Shown: piece after piece, positions 1 through 11,769 of the stretch
Layout: each line of letters opens with the position of its first letter
Numbering within the stretch: position 1 is the first letter of the stretch
DNA from: Echinometra lucunter
Taxonomy: Eukaryota > Echinodermata > Echinoidea > Camarodonta > Echinometridae
Assembly (NCBI GenBank): GCA_029962745.1
Contig: JAPZVO010000025.1
Coordinates: 654,176-718,175, forward strand
Direction of reading: 5' to 3'
DNA length: 64,000 nt
Translations under genes and position numbers: made by a program
Notes under the pieces: generated by a model
What the model was told of the DNA's origin: nothing
What the model saw: the letters and a program-made list of their open reading frames with translations, nothing else
Databases searched by the model: none

Positions 1-3000
1 ATGTCAGGGATTAATCAAAAAGAATACCTGAAGAGATATCTATCTGGAGGTGAAACTGAAGAGAAAAAGAAGAAAAAGAGAAAGAAAAAACCCGCAGGTC
101 ATTCGGGCGTAGCTGTGAAAACAGCAAGGTAAGAATATTTACAACGCCTCTCAGACTCGGGCCAGGGGAAACGAGTATAACGTACGAGCGGACATTTCCC
201 GTCGCTCACTCGGAGGACTGTCGGGGCCAGTACTTGTTGCCTGACCGATCGGCTATCAATGGACGGATCGTTGATTTTGGGCAAAGGGTACGGTGTACGG
301 TGTCGCCAAACCGAAGTTACACATTTTCTAACCCCCATAGTCAATGTGTATGTTCAGAAGAATTGCTTTTTACATAACATACTTCGACTAGTATGGGGAA
401 AGAAAATGTGTAATTTCCAAGAAAATTGAGAAAATGTGAAATTTCATCATGTACAAAGTGAATGGATATCTCTGATCTTGCATATGATGTCATCATTGTT
501 GCCAATTTGCAGAGCCGAGAGTAATTTACTAGAAAATGTAAATGAGTGTAATTTTCTATTCTTTTAGTTTGACCGATTTTGCTCATTTTTTTTTTAAAAT
601 GCTGTTCAAATTTACCTCCTTTTATTGAAATAGAGTCTAGTGAAACTTCTAGGGTGGACTTCCCCTTTAAAATTAAGAAAGTCGAAACTAACAAGGTTAG
701 AGTAGACCCCATGTATTAATAGTCATGCAGTTGTGTACTGTAATAAGTCAGTAAGTGGAGCAAGTTAGACCCTACATGTATGGCTATGTATTGTTAGATC
801 TCTGACCCTGACTTAAAAACAAGTAGATCTACCGTATGATAATGGGGTGACCAAATTTCGCGCACATTTTGATTTTTTTAAAGAGTGCAATATATGTCCA
901 TAATTTCAAAAAGGCAAAAGTAAGTCTGATCAATTGATGCCAAAGGGAAAGGGCGCTATATAAATCATAATGCACTTTCGTATCCGTGCGCATATTTCCA
1001 GTTCTAAAGAACGAATTTGCTTCAAAATTTCACAAAATGACAAGCAATATGTATGCAGTCTGTCACCCAAATTTGAATAAAATCAGACAGAGGGAACCTT
1101 GATTATGGCTTCGTTGATTTCCAATTCCATGGTCCTCTCGATCTCCAATTGCGTACATGTACATGTAGGCGCAGGCGCTGTGTGCTTAAATTCTGTTCGC
1201 CATGCATAGACTCTACACGTAAACTGAAGCTAGCAACCAAAATATATGCAAAAATTTTGGGTATGGTATCCTCCAGATTTGTATGTAAAATTTAGGTTGC
1301 TAGCTTCAGTTTACATATAGAGTCTATGCACGGCGAATGGAAGGTACACAGCGCCTACGCAATCGGAGATTGAAAGGACCACGGCATTGGACATTGACGA
1401 AACCGTAATCGAGGTTCTCTTTGTCCGATTTCATTAAAATTCTGGTGACAGATTGCATACATATTGCTTATCATTGTGTGAAATTTTGAAGCAGATTCAT
1501 TCATTAGAACTAGAAATATGCTCATGGATACGAAAGTGCATTAGCGCCAGGGAAAGCAAAGTTTTCGACTAGGAATGGGTGACAAGAAAAAGACTTATTG
1601 ACAAAGAATTCCCAAGATATCGCGATTAAAAAAATGCGATGTCGTATTGCAGTGTGCTAGAACTGGAAAAGGTTTAGAAAAACAAGTCCAAACTTCGCGC
1701 ATGCCAGTTTATAAATAATTAATGCAAAATAGAGATCCGTAAAGGTAAGATAATTGGATCACTAGCAAGGCAAAATTCCATAGAATCAATCACATTTTGG
1801 GGACATCGTCTCTCAAAATGAAGATTTCTAGACCTTTGTTGACCAGTAGGTTCACTTTTTTTCGGAACGGACGCAAAATATATCAAAATCTGCTGATTTT
1901 TTAATTAAAAAATTCACTATTTTTTCCCCGATTTCAAAGAAAAGCTAGTACTAGGATAATTTTAGGTTCCTCGGTCTATTGGTGATACCAGATTTTCAAA
2001 GACTTTTCTACATGTAGTTTTTGAGATATTATCCTGCGTGCAAAATATGGACATGCATGAATTTAGGACACACTGCCATAGAGTAAATTTGATTTTGATC
2101 CACTCTTCTTTCCTTGATTGTCATTGTGCAGTGTGGTCAACCATGATGTAAATCTAAGTTACTGCAAATTTCCAGATTTTTAATTGTAATATTCAGACAT
2201 CTAATTATATAAGCGTCTATAAAGACAGGTGCAGATCTATCTATAGATTGTGTCATGTATATTTCCATCTTTTGACTCATCTTCGTTCATAATTCTTGAT
2301 TGATTTCTGGAAATGTCCGTTGATTAATCTTTTAGTATTTTGGCTAAATAGAATTTCGTTTAGCTTATCACGACTTGGATCTACACAATGTACGTGTACA
2401 TGTGTAGACTGAAACAAAACTTGTTTTGATTGATTACTTAGTTGTGTGATTTTTTTTACAGTGTGCGGGTAGTAGATGACGACGTAGACTTCCGATCCCT
2501 TGTACAATCCGATGTAGGAGATCAGAAGTCAAACTTGCTCGAAGATGCTGACGAAGCCCCGTTGGTGGCCGCATTCATTGATGAGAGACCGGAGGAAGAA
2601 GTAAAACTTGAGCAGTTCAGGAAGAGTGATAAATGGAAGGTGTTGAAACAAGGTATTTTTTCGCAAGTCCAAACTCTGTTAGGCATGATGAAAGAATGAC
2701 ATTAAGAATGTGGCTGATTTTAATGCATTAATGACTAAACCCCTTTCAGCTGCAGACCGAGAGTCTGACAATGAAAGCAAGTTAGGCTTTAGAAAAAAAT
2801 GTCTTGACCAAGAAAGGTTATAGTAACTGATAATTTTGTTTCATGGTCTGATGGAAACGATGTACTACATTCGTATTGTGCATGTGTTCTTCATTCATCT
2901 GTAGGAGTTCAAATGAAATAATTTGTTTGTTTGTTTTATTTAGATTCATGTACATTATAGTACCCATTTGAAATATACTTGATGCACAAGTTTTTTTTCC

Positions 3001-6000
3001 TAGGGTGGTAATACTTCTGGATTATATCATGCTATTACAGACTTTCCTTTATCTTGAACAAGTGAATCCAAATTTTTTTTTTTCTTTCACTGTAATGTTC
3101 TTAGATGAGGAGGATGAACCAGCGAGGAGCCTATCAGCAGGAAGCCGCAGACCACGGCATGACTCCTCTTCTGATGCTTCTCAACAATGCAGAAGAATCC
3201 GCCATGACTCTGATTCAGACCTATCGCCTCCTAGAAGCAGACCAAAAGAGTCATCTAGGAAGAGACATGATTCAGATTCAGATCTCTCCCCTCCAAGAGC
3301 TAGGACAGAGCAGTCATCCAGGAAAAGACATGACTCGGACTCCGATATGTCTCCTCCGAGGAGGAACGGGGAGGTCAAACAGCCCTCCAGGAATAAACTC
3401 AAGAGTCGCCATGATTCTGATTCAAATTTGTCCCCACCAAGAACAAAAGCCAAAGAATATAAGAGAAATCGTCATGATTCAGATTCTGATTTATCACCTG
3501 TGAGGACTAAGAGGAAAAGTGAAGGGAAGCAAAAACAAAGAACAAGACATGACTCGGATTCTGATCTGTCACCCCAAAGAACAAGAAGACATAGTCCTAG
3601 TAGTGGTAGCAGAAACTCCAAAAGTAGATCAAGACATGACTCCGATTCTGATTTATCACCGCCAAGGAGAGACCAAGTTTCGTCTAAGAGTGGTAGATCC
3701 AAGAGAGACGTTTCTCCAGCCAGGAGGAAAGGGAGAGGTTCAGATTCTGACCTCTCTCCACCCAGGAGAGGTGGGGAAGGGAGCAAGAGGAGGATGGACT
3801 CGGACTCGGACCTTTCACCGGACAGAGGGAGACAGAGGAAAGCTGAAGATGGGTTGAAAAAGAAGCCCAAGACAACTCTCTCAGGTACGGTAACATGCTT
3901 TAAATCAAGAATGTGTGGTACGTACTGTACATGTAAATGTGATACAGAATTGGTACTGCACTGATCTGTTGTCTATCATGTTTTTTTGTATTACATTGCT
4001 GTATTGTATCAGCATAAGCAACAAAATAAGAAACGCTCGTTGAAAACGCTTTGATATCTGTTTTTGCAACAGAGTGAACGACCCCTTTTTTTAAATTTCG
4101 AGGAGAAAGCCAGTCTTATGTATAACATAAAATTTTGCAGTTTAAATATTAGGGCAGTTCAAATGACCTTCTGCATTAAAAGTCAACCAACAAAAAAAGA
4201 AAAAAATCTCTGAGGATACAAAATTGTGAATACTGTCATCACCCAATATTTACTGAGCTTCCATGATAAGATGCTCCAACATTTGAATAATTCTTGCATT
4301 GCGCGATCCTTTCACCCTCATTTGTTCCATTTGTGACAGTCACTCTAGTGCCTTAATTCTGGGAGTTAGGTCAACAACAGTACCATCAACAACTTGCACT
4401 AGCCACCTTTTGCGCTCCTATTCTAAGTGATTACAGACATATTTTCCCTGGGCTCTCACTGCTAGCATCTACTAACTCACCCTTTTTCTTCCCTGCGCTT
4501 GGGATCCCTTGTACATATGAATTACTCACTTAAATATTTCTTCAGTTGGCCAACTCTCACTCGCGGCGTCGGCTATCTTGGGAATAGTTGTCGACCCACA
4601 AGAGGGAAATTCGGCCTCTCATGGTACGAACGTTAGTGGTGCATGCATTGTGAAATGCAGGAATTGAGGTTTGCATGTACCCTTTGTCTTTGGTAGGAGC
4701 TAAGGCTGGTCTGTCTGATGCTGCAGCCTTAAGGAGAGAGAATGAAGCAACTAGACAAAGAACCAACGAGGCTTACTCCAAGCTAGCTGATGATGTGAGT
4801 GGCAAGAATGCAGGTCAGTATAAACAAAATAAACACTCTGTAGGATTGGTAACTTGAGAGAAAGATGTTATGTCTTTGTTTTATAAAGATGCAACAAAAC
4901 TTCTCAAAGACTACTACAGTGGAACCTCGTTATAAAGAACACTGTTGTAACAAACTCGTTATAACAAGGTAATTTTTCGCGGGCCCACTTCTTTGTGTAT
5001 TATTGTTTTTAACCCTGATCTGGTTTCGATATAAAGAGGTAATTTCCTTGGTCCAGAGGAGTTTGTTATAACAAGGTTCACCTGTATAAAAGATAGTTTA
5101 TAGTTGTTAAACACGTACTCTTTATTTTCATTCAGATTTCTTTTTAGTTGAATGGGTCCAATGCTTGACATAATACTACATATTTTGATTTTCCAACAAA
5201 ACTTTTCATCTTGAGTAATACTTATGTTTCTGTAAGATTTGTAAGGAATTTGTACGTTTGCATGAGTGCCCATCATTTCCCATTGGCATTGAATACCACT
5301 TGATTCTGCTTTCTAGTATATCACATGTTTTCCTTAGACCCAAGCCTGACATTTTCCTTTTCTATTCTTACATTACATGTAAGTTATATATATTCATACA
5401 TACATGTCATCCACTATTTTGTGTTTTGTCTCTATGTTTTGATTATGTATGTAGCTTTCCCTCTTGCGCTGCATGTAGTCAAAACAAATATCCATACATG
5501 ACACTAAATGTGGAATTGAAGTGAATTAAATTGAATTTTCACCTCTGTATAGAGACAATATTCAGGGATAGGAGCGGTAGAAGGAGAGACCTGAAAGAGG
5601 AGAAACGTCTGAAGAAAGAAGAAGAGGCGAGACAAGCAGAGGAAGATGAAAAATTCTTGGAGTGGGGTAAAGGGTAAGTTTCCTCACTTTCAAAATTAGT
5701 ACTTTCGCAGGAAGCATTAGTTATATCCTTCCTTGGGAATTTTACTGTAGTAACTAGGAGTTGTAATTAAGATTGAAATACTAACATATTCTTGGAGTGG
5801 GGTAAAGTTTTCTCACTCTTTACAATAATTACTTTTACAGGATGTAAATCATATCCTTCCATAGGGACTTTAATGTTGTAGTAACTAGGAGTTACAGTTT
5901 ATATAGTTAGAAAGAAAATATCAACATATTCAAACCAGGGGGTGTTTCACAAAGTTGTGCATAAAATTACACAAGACTTTAAGAACGACTTAACTATGAA

Positions 6001-8068
6001 CAGCTACATGTTAATTTGCCCAAAGTTTTTCCTCTCGTTTTATCAAAGTGTGACTGTATTTTCCATAATCTTGACTAAATTGTTGGCAAAAACTATACTT
6101 AACATTAAAAATGTAACCCATAGACGTAACGCTTTGGCAGTATCTATTGGTTCAGAGTGCTGGGCATGACACATTATACATGAGTAGAGAGAGAAAAATT
6201 CACTGAAAATTTTGAGTTCATTTTCAATGCAGTATGATGTTGCGTTTTCGAATTAGAGCAGTTTAAATGTAACAAATCATTAAAGTCTTTAAATAGGCAA
6301 CGCAGTTAATATTATATAATCCCTATTTGCACATTCAAATTGGCAGTTTCTGCTTAAAGTCTACAATCATAATTCATTTTGGTTCATGTTATATCTATTT
6401 TATTTTTTTCAAACTATGTAAGAGTGGAAAAAAATAATAGTTGTTGCCAATTTGAGGATTGAAGATGATTAATTTAGACCTCTAAAAAGCTCTGTACTTC
6501 TATGGGTAAATAATAATAATGTTAATCTACATAGATGTGTCAGCTTTAGCTTATTTTTATGCAATTAAATATAATTAAGATTCCCATTTGGCTTTCCATA
6601 TTTAAGTCCTTCTTAAAGTCATGTATAACTTTGTGCACAGCCTTGTGAAACGCAGGTGAGGAAATCTAGCTAGGACCATAAAACCAGAACTTTAATGATT
6701 GTTTATGACATCCTGTTTTTATGAATTATTCGCATGAAATAAGACATCTGTATCGAGTTTCATGATTACATAGTAGAATCACGAATGAGGATCATATTCT
6801 TTTTGTTTGTTTGTAGCACATGTTAGATTTTGATATAATGTCTTTTGAACTGTTTTGCAGAGTGGCCCAGGTGAAGAATCAAAAGGACAGCATCGAGAAC
6901 ACCATGAGAGAGATGGCCAAACCTCTAGCCAGATACAAAGATGACGAGGACCTGGACCAGATGTTAAAGGAACAAGATCGAGAAGGAGACCCTATGCTAG
7001 CATTTCTCAAGAAGAAGGAATCTAAGGCCTTGGCAAAAGCTGGAATTAAAGGTATGTGAATGCATTAGGAGAGCTGATCACTACCAGCAAAATTGCTCAG
7101 GGATCGTTAATGTTGAGAAGGGGAGTGTTGCACTGGGGGCGGGGGGTGTGGATTGGGGGGGGGTATCATGAATTGATCACAAAATTCCTGTTTTTGCATT
7201 GGGGGGGTATCATGAAATGATCACAAAATTCAAGGTGTTTTATACATTGGGGGGATATCAAGTTTCAAGTTTCAAATTTTATTGATTTTGAATCCATACA
7301 TATTGGATTATTCTCAATTTTTTTTCACAAAATTTTACAAAATATAGCAGAAAAGAAAGTATAATATAAATAGCAAAGTAAACCAGGGTTTTCACAAAAA
7401 CAACAGAATATAACAAAATATAACAGAATATGATAAATATATACTAGAATGTGACAAAATATATCAGAGTAAAACAACATTTTCATTATATAATAAAACA
7501 AACAAACAGATCAAAACAAAACAAAACATGAAGTGATGACCAAATCCTTGGTGTTTCTAATGGGAGGGGGTGGCATGAAGAGAAGATTAAGGATGTACAT
7601 GTAGTAACTATACTTTCATTTATATGTGTAGAGGATATGGGAATGATTTTATTTTTTTATTTTTTATGAAACCCCTTCAAGGTCCTTCACAGTTTTGAAG
7701 GGAGAGTGGAAAGGGAATGGAATGTAAAGTGGTTGTCCCAGACACAAACAGTTTATGTTTGCTTTATGCATAGTGATCTTTGCAATTACTGCTGACAAAA
7801 AACTTTGAAGGACACTTCCATTGACTTGCAGGGTTGGTGTGTCTGCATTTCCATGAAAGTATATATCTCATCTCTTATCTACCATTTTACAGAGAAACCT
7901 AAATATCGGGGACCAAAGCCTGCACCTAACAGATTCAACATCCAACCAGGATACAGATGGGATGGTGTGGATAGATCGAACGGATTTGAGAAGAAATATT
8001 TCCAGAGGATATCTGACAAGAAGGCGACATCGGAGATTGCTTATAAATGGAGCATCGAAGATATGTGA
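1..8068 (+). CDS. BUD13: BUD13 homolog, RES-complex pre-mRNA splicing factor; seven exons
   Basis: Coding exons are 1-128, 2462-2652, 3105-3884, 4697-4813, 5553-5673, 6861-7051 and 7893-8068. They join in frame at GT-AG sites and give about 567 aa (human is about 619). The N-terminus ([10 protein letters not shown]) and the VVDDDVDF and [14 protein letters not shown] blocks are typical of BUD13. Exon 3 encodes about ten low-complexity repeats of the form [12 protein letters not shown]. Exon 5 has the [15 protein letters not shown] block, and exon 6 the [19 protein letters not shown] block. Exon 7 holds the C-terminal core with [20 protein letters not shown] and ends YKWSIEDM. In yeast and human, BUD13 joins SNIP1/Pml1 and RBMX2/Ist3 in the RES complex of the activated spliceosome, and the Trp-containing segment docks on the RRM protein. 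The ATG is the first base of the window, so the 5' UTR and promoter lie outside. The exon 1 donor at 129 (GTAAGA) is preferred over GTCATT at 98 because only it keeps the frame into exon 2. Confidence 0.96.
316..666. mobile_element. MITE-like element, TTAA family, rearranged copy in BUD13 intron 1
   Basis: The right end reads AAACTTCTAGGGTGGACTT then CCCCT, followed by TTAA at 667-670. The interior matches the complete copy at 24285-24640, mainly as its reverse complement. The left 75 bases run in the opposite sense, so this copy is internally inverted and its left terminal repeat is lost. Confidence 0.6.
966..1547. repeat. Large foldback (inverted-repeat) element in BUD13 intron 1
   Basis: Bases about 966-1236 and 1289-1547 are imperfect reverse complements. 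Matched landmarks include TGCACTTTCGTATCC against GGATACGAAAGTGCA, and CTGAAGCTAGCAACC against GGTTGCTAGCTTCAG. The loop is about 50 bp. No protein is encoded. It is probably a non-autonomous foldback transposon; no convincing target duplication was identified. Confidence 0.75.
4917..5084. mobile_element. pogo/Tigger-like MITE with TA target duplication
   Basis: The element is 168 bp. It begins CAGTGGAACCTCGTTATAA, ends with a near reverse complement (TTATAACAAGGTTCACCTG), and is bordered by TA at 4915-4916 and 5085-5086. The CAG-start terminal repeat with TA target resembles pogo/Tigger-derived MITEs. Internal motifs such as CTCGTTATAACA recur at about 9640-9941, 10264-10430 and 14870-15032. 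Confidence 0.6.
5787..5910 (+). repeat. Tandem duplicate of BUD13 exon-5 3' edge and donor region
   Basis: Bases 5787-5910 repeat 5650-5775 (period about 137 bp). The unit covers the exon codons for FLEWGK, the splice donor and about 100 bp of intron. In the second copy the donor AGGGTAAG has become AAGTTTTC, so it should not splice. This is a small segmental duplication inside intron 5. Confidence 0.75.
6117..6506. mobile_element. CCCATAG/CTATGGG-ended MITE in BUD13 intron 5
   Basis: The termini are CCCATAG (6117) and CTATGGG (6500-6506). The interior contains the paired GCCAATTTGAGGATTGAAGA and AATTGGCAG motifs shared with the element at 17981-18390. The target here is a degenerate TAA. 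It is non-coding. Confidence 0.6.
7120..7520. repeat. G-rich short minisatellite followed by A-rich degenerate repeats in BUD13 intron 6
   Basis: About 7140-7260 carries two to three degenerate copies of a roughly 55-bp unit containing GGGGGTATCATGAATTGATC. Then about 7330-7520 is A-rich with repeated ATAACAGAATAT-like words. No coding potential is seen. Confidence 0.55.
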
Positions 8069-8214
8069 ACGGCCATTATCAGGCTGTATGACATGTGTTT
8101 CTGCAACAATAGCTCTGCAGGAGTCATTTCCTACATAAACCCAAATCCTAAAACTTGAAGCCTGGACGAGACACTATATCTATCCTTTATCCTAACCCTA
8201 CACTTTAGTGAAAA

Positions 8215-8375
8215 GGTGAGATGATGTGGTAGATCAAGCAAATATATAAGAAAAAATGTTCCAAGCGGACATCTGCGAAGAAGGAAATGTGAGAGATTGC
8301 TTATAAATGGAGTATTGAAAATATGTGAACTGCCACAAGGCTGTATGATGTATGCTTCTACAACATTACGTAATT
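8215..8375 (+). pseudogene. Degenerate duplicate of the BUD13 terminal exon end (copy 2)
   Basis: This copies the last about 100 coding bases and the start of the 3' UTR of exon 7. The frame still reads [11 protein letters not shown] then stop, but a TGA replaces the Ser codon just before EIAYKW. The following AGGCTGTATGATG text also matches the real 3' UTR. A third, more decayed copy lies at about 8425-8510. Confidence 0.7.
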
Positions 8376-8424
8376 TAACCTGATTCCTAACTTCAACCCC
8401 GATCCACTCCCTTATCCTAAACGA

Positions 8425-8510
8425 AAAAGTGAGATGGCATGGATGGTTCAAGCAGATACCTAACAAGAAAGCCATACAGAGACTGCTTTGTATAAAATGT
8501 GACCCTCCAC
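8425..8510 (+). pseudogene. Decayed duplicate of the BUD13 terminal exon end (copy 3)
   Basis: The stretch starting GGTTCAAGCAGATACC matches the exon-7 tail and the repeated upstream flank (GTGAGATG). The stretch ending TATAAAATGTGA corresponds to the terminal codons but is shortened and out of frame. Confidence 0.5.
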
Positions 8511-9289
8511 CACAAAACGACCAACAAGTTGCAATGGGAGTTTTAGAGTAAACAGCTAAAATAGAGAGCTTGGGGTTGAAAAGTTGATTTTAGGGTTTTT
8601 CTAGCTTACAATAGTTTATTTATTGATCCACAATCTGACCAAATTTATAAGCCATCTGTAATGTAGAAATGTGTTATTTCTTTGATTTAAAAATACCTGG
8701 GGGTGGATTTTGGAATAAAAGTATGCCAGCATGCTGGATAAAACCTTCACATTAATATGTGTACATAACTCAGAAATTATTCACTCTGTGGATTTGAAAA
8801 TCTATGCAAGGAGAGGAGTATACCACTATATCTCTTTTGAAACTATTCCAAGTTTGAGCGTAATCAGATAATCCCTTCATAGTCAATACCAGTGAATTCT
8901 GATTCAACCTTTTAGTGAGACAGACAATAGGACACCAGTACAGCACTCCTGAATGGTCTCCAATCTTTGCATCCTGTTTCCTTTATATTCTGGTGATTAG
9001 CCTGTCGGTTTGTATGGTCTTGACAAGGCATTTAATCATTCAAAAGCTTAGGGTCCAAGCTTCCAAACTATGTTAAATTCTAAACATGTCACATTTCTGA
9101 CTTATTGGTTGTTTGTTTATTGGTTGGTTGTTTGATGGAGTGTCACAAATGGAGTGTATTTAAGATATGCGAAACTACCATGGACAAGAATATGAAAGTG
9201 GATTCAATTGCATGTACATTGGTTAGATCTTAAGTGGTTGGACACAGTCAGTTATTTTATTATAGATCAAATGAATTTGGGAACATTTC

Positions 9290-9392
9290 CTTTCAGAGGA
9301 CATCAGGCGATGAAGCAAAATCAGAAATTACTTATAAATGGAGCATTGACATTAGGAAGCACCATTACTCAGGCTGAAATAAACTATGGGTG
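9290..9392 (+). pseudogene. Diverged in-frame duplicate of BUD13 terminal exon (possible alternative last exon)
   Basis: A consensus-like acceptor (CCTTTCAG, ending about 9296) is followed by a frame reading RTSGDEAKSEITYKWSIDI and then RKHHYSG and a stop. It aligns with [20 protein letters not shown] of real exon 7. The frame is open despite clear nucleotide divergence. It could be an old duplicate kept by chance or a rarely used 3' exon; transcript data would decide. Confidence 0.45.
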
Positions 9393-9639
9393 CTGAATAT
9401 TGATTTGAATTTCCTTTTACTTTAGTTGATACCTGGAAGAGGTTGCCTGTGCTGAGGTATGAAAAAAAAAGTTACGCGCTGTACTATGATACAAATAAAA
9501 ACACGCAATCTGCATACATCAATCGCCAGCTGAGCTAGCTGAGACTTGCGTGTGCCATCGGCATCGGCGGTGCTGTTTTCTCTGCTGAATAATTTGTTGA
9601 TAAAGCTGGAGTGAAATTTGCTTGCTCGTTATAACGGGA

Positions 9640-9941
9640 ATGATTATCAATGTTTTTCTGTTTTAGGGGCTCAAGATTTAGCTCGTTATATCCGATATCT
9701 CGTTATAGCAGATCTCGTTATAACAGGTTCATGCCGCCATAGACTTACACGCAAGTAAATTTGGGACCGTGACAAATCCCTCGTTATAGCCGTTACCTCG
9801 TTATAGCCGACCTCGTTATGTCGAGATTTCCCTGTATCAGGGCTAAAAGACGATAAAATAAAAAAGAAGTGGGACTGGCAAAATAACCTTGTTATAAGGA
9901 GAGTTTGTTGAGACAGTGTTCTTTTCAGTGAGGTTCCACTG
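9640..9941. mobile_element. pogo-like repeat remnants with CTCGTTATAGC motifs
   Basis: Several tandem-like CTCGTTATA(A/G)C words end in GAGGTTCCACTG (through 9941) followed by TA. This matches the terminal repeat of the element at 4917-5084 in the opposite sense. It is a fragmentary or compound copy with an unclear left end. Confidence 0.45.
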
Positions 9942-10263
9942 TATAAAGAGATTTCTGACAGAAGAAGTGATTTTGCTGGTCCCTGCTATTTGTGTGTGTG
10001 TGTGTGTGTGTGTTCGTAGTTAGATGCCTGATACATGTATAACAAAGTACTTTTCATGGTCCCAAGGTCCTTCGTATAGTGAGTTTGCACTCTACGGTAT
10101 TTCTCTTTGGTGGAAACAAAGAAAGAAGGGAAGTTGGCTCAGTTGATAAAGTGTACAATGTATGCATGTTGAAGCATCTGCATGTATCATGTATCATGGA
10201 CCCAGGCAGATATTAGGCCTGTTTTATTTGCCCATTCCTTGTTCACAGATGCCCGCTATAATA

Positions 10264-10430
10264 CAGTGGAAACTCACTATAGCAATCTTTGTGATATAAG
10301 AAGGTAATAATCCTGGTCCTATCTCTTTACATTCTGTTGATTTTTAAACCTGATAATTATAACCAGATTCCTGCTACAACAGGGTCAATTTGATGGTCTC
10401 AAGGACCTCGTTATACTGACTTTTCACTGC
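10264..10430. mobile_element. pogo-like MITE copy
   Basis: It begins CAGTGGAAACTCACTATAG after a TA and ends ACTTTTCACTGCA. Size (about 167 bp) and internal text (GGTCCT, GTTGATTTTTAAACCTGA) match the 4917-5084 element. Confidence 0.5.
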
Positions 10431-11065
10431 ATATCCCTGTGGTTAAATCATTTGAATTTTCTGAAGCAAAAATAAATGAAACAAAACGAAACAAAACACA
10501 ACACCTACACGAAAAATAAAACAAAAAAAAACAACCAAAAAAATTGATTGTAAACAAGTTTTTCAACATTACTTTTGCATTTGCTATAGTTGTTTATATA
10601 TTCCTATACATGTAAATACAGTGTTAGGAAGACATTCTTTTGTGCTGTGCCATCAAAATGTCCTCATAATCGTGCTTGATGTCCCCCTAACACTGTTTGT
10701 TTATGCCCGAGGGAGTAAATCCCATTGTTATACGTCCCCATAACACTATTATTGTTAAAACAACTTGTTTCATAGTAAATACTATTTCTATAAAAAAATG
10801 TACTTGTATCCACCACAAGTTTCTTTTCTAGTCTTAGGTAAGACATGGCTGCCCATGTGGACAGGCTGCAAGAAAGCTAACAGTGGGACAAGGAAGATGG
10901 AGAAAAGAGAAGGGGACTTAAAATTTGAAAAAAGAAGTTGGTAGAAAGGAGAGAGATTGAGAACAAGAGAGATGAGAGAGAAAGACAGAGAAAAGACTGG
11001 GTATGGGAGAAAGTATGGGAGGAAATGACAAATTAAATGGAAAATATGTGATCTAGAGCAAGGTG

Positions 11066-11371
11066 GTGATGATGATGATGATGATGATGAACAGCATTTG
11101 TATAGCGCCATTTATCTGTAAGAAACATTCAAAGGCGCCGGCTCCCACAGTATGTCACAAACTATTCACAAAGTTACTGGAAAAGATGGGTCTTTAGTTC
11201 AGATTTGAAGGTCTCAAGGTTGTTACAATTACGAAGTTGGATTGGTAGAGAGTTCCAAAGACGTGGAGCAACCGAAGAGAAGGCTCTATCCCCGTACGTT
11301 TTTAGGCGGGTCACACTGGGCAGGTAATGAATGAGAGCATTAGAAAGAGAAGGAATGAGAAGTACATGCAT
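11066..11371 (-). mobile_element. LINE 3'-end fragment (CR1/L2-like reverse-transcriptase C-terminus)
   Basis: On the minus strand, 11371-11174 encodes a typical LINE tail: VTRLKTYGDRAFSSVAPRLW, then NSLPIQLR, then FKSELKTHLFQ and a stop. It is followed by a 3' end containing GGCGCTATACAAATGCTGTT and a (CAT)n tail at 11067-11090. The fragment is strongly 5'-truncated and not mobile. Confidence 0.75.
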
Positions 11372-11453
11372 GAGAGAGAGAGAGAGAAAATGAAAGAGAA
11401 TGAATAAGGAGAGGAAAGGAGAGACACTCGAAGAGCTACAGTAGAGGATTTTT

Positions 11454-11763
11454 CAGATATGAAAAGACAAATCCCTGCCACATTTTTAGTGTACAAGTCT
11501 ATGCGATATGAGGTGGCAAAAAAAAAAAGGTTGCCGATCCAGGAGACATTTTTTTTGTCACCTGGCTGCAAAAAGCAGTGGACCAATCAAATTCTTAGAG
11601 TTAGTGCAAAATATGTTGCCACAAGTTTTTCTGCGCAACTTATGGCAAAACTCTTTTATTTGAGAGTTGACGCGTCAATGCATGTTCACTAACATAAGTG
11701 GGTTGGTTAGTCACCCATATTCAACACTAAAATTGTTGCGGGGATTTGTCACCTCATATCTGA
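11454..11763. mobile_element. MITE with about 45-bp terminal inverted repeats
   Basis: The left end CAGATATGAAAAGACAAATC (continuing CCTGCCACATTTTTAGTGT) is the near reverse complement of the right end (ACACTAAAATTGTTGCGGGG, continuing ATTTGTCACCTCATATCTG). It is about 310 bp and non-coding. Confidence 0.65.
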
Positions 11764-11769
11764 ATACCT

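Noticed and set aside
3181..3896. Minus-strand and second-frame ORFs over BUD13 exon 3
   Set aside because: They are shadows of the repetitive [18 protein letters not shown] sequence.
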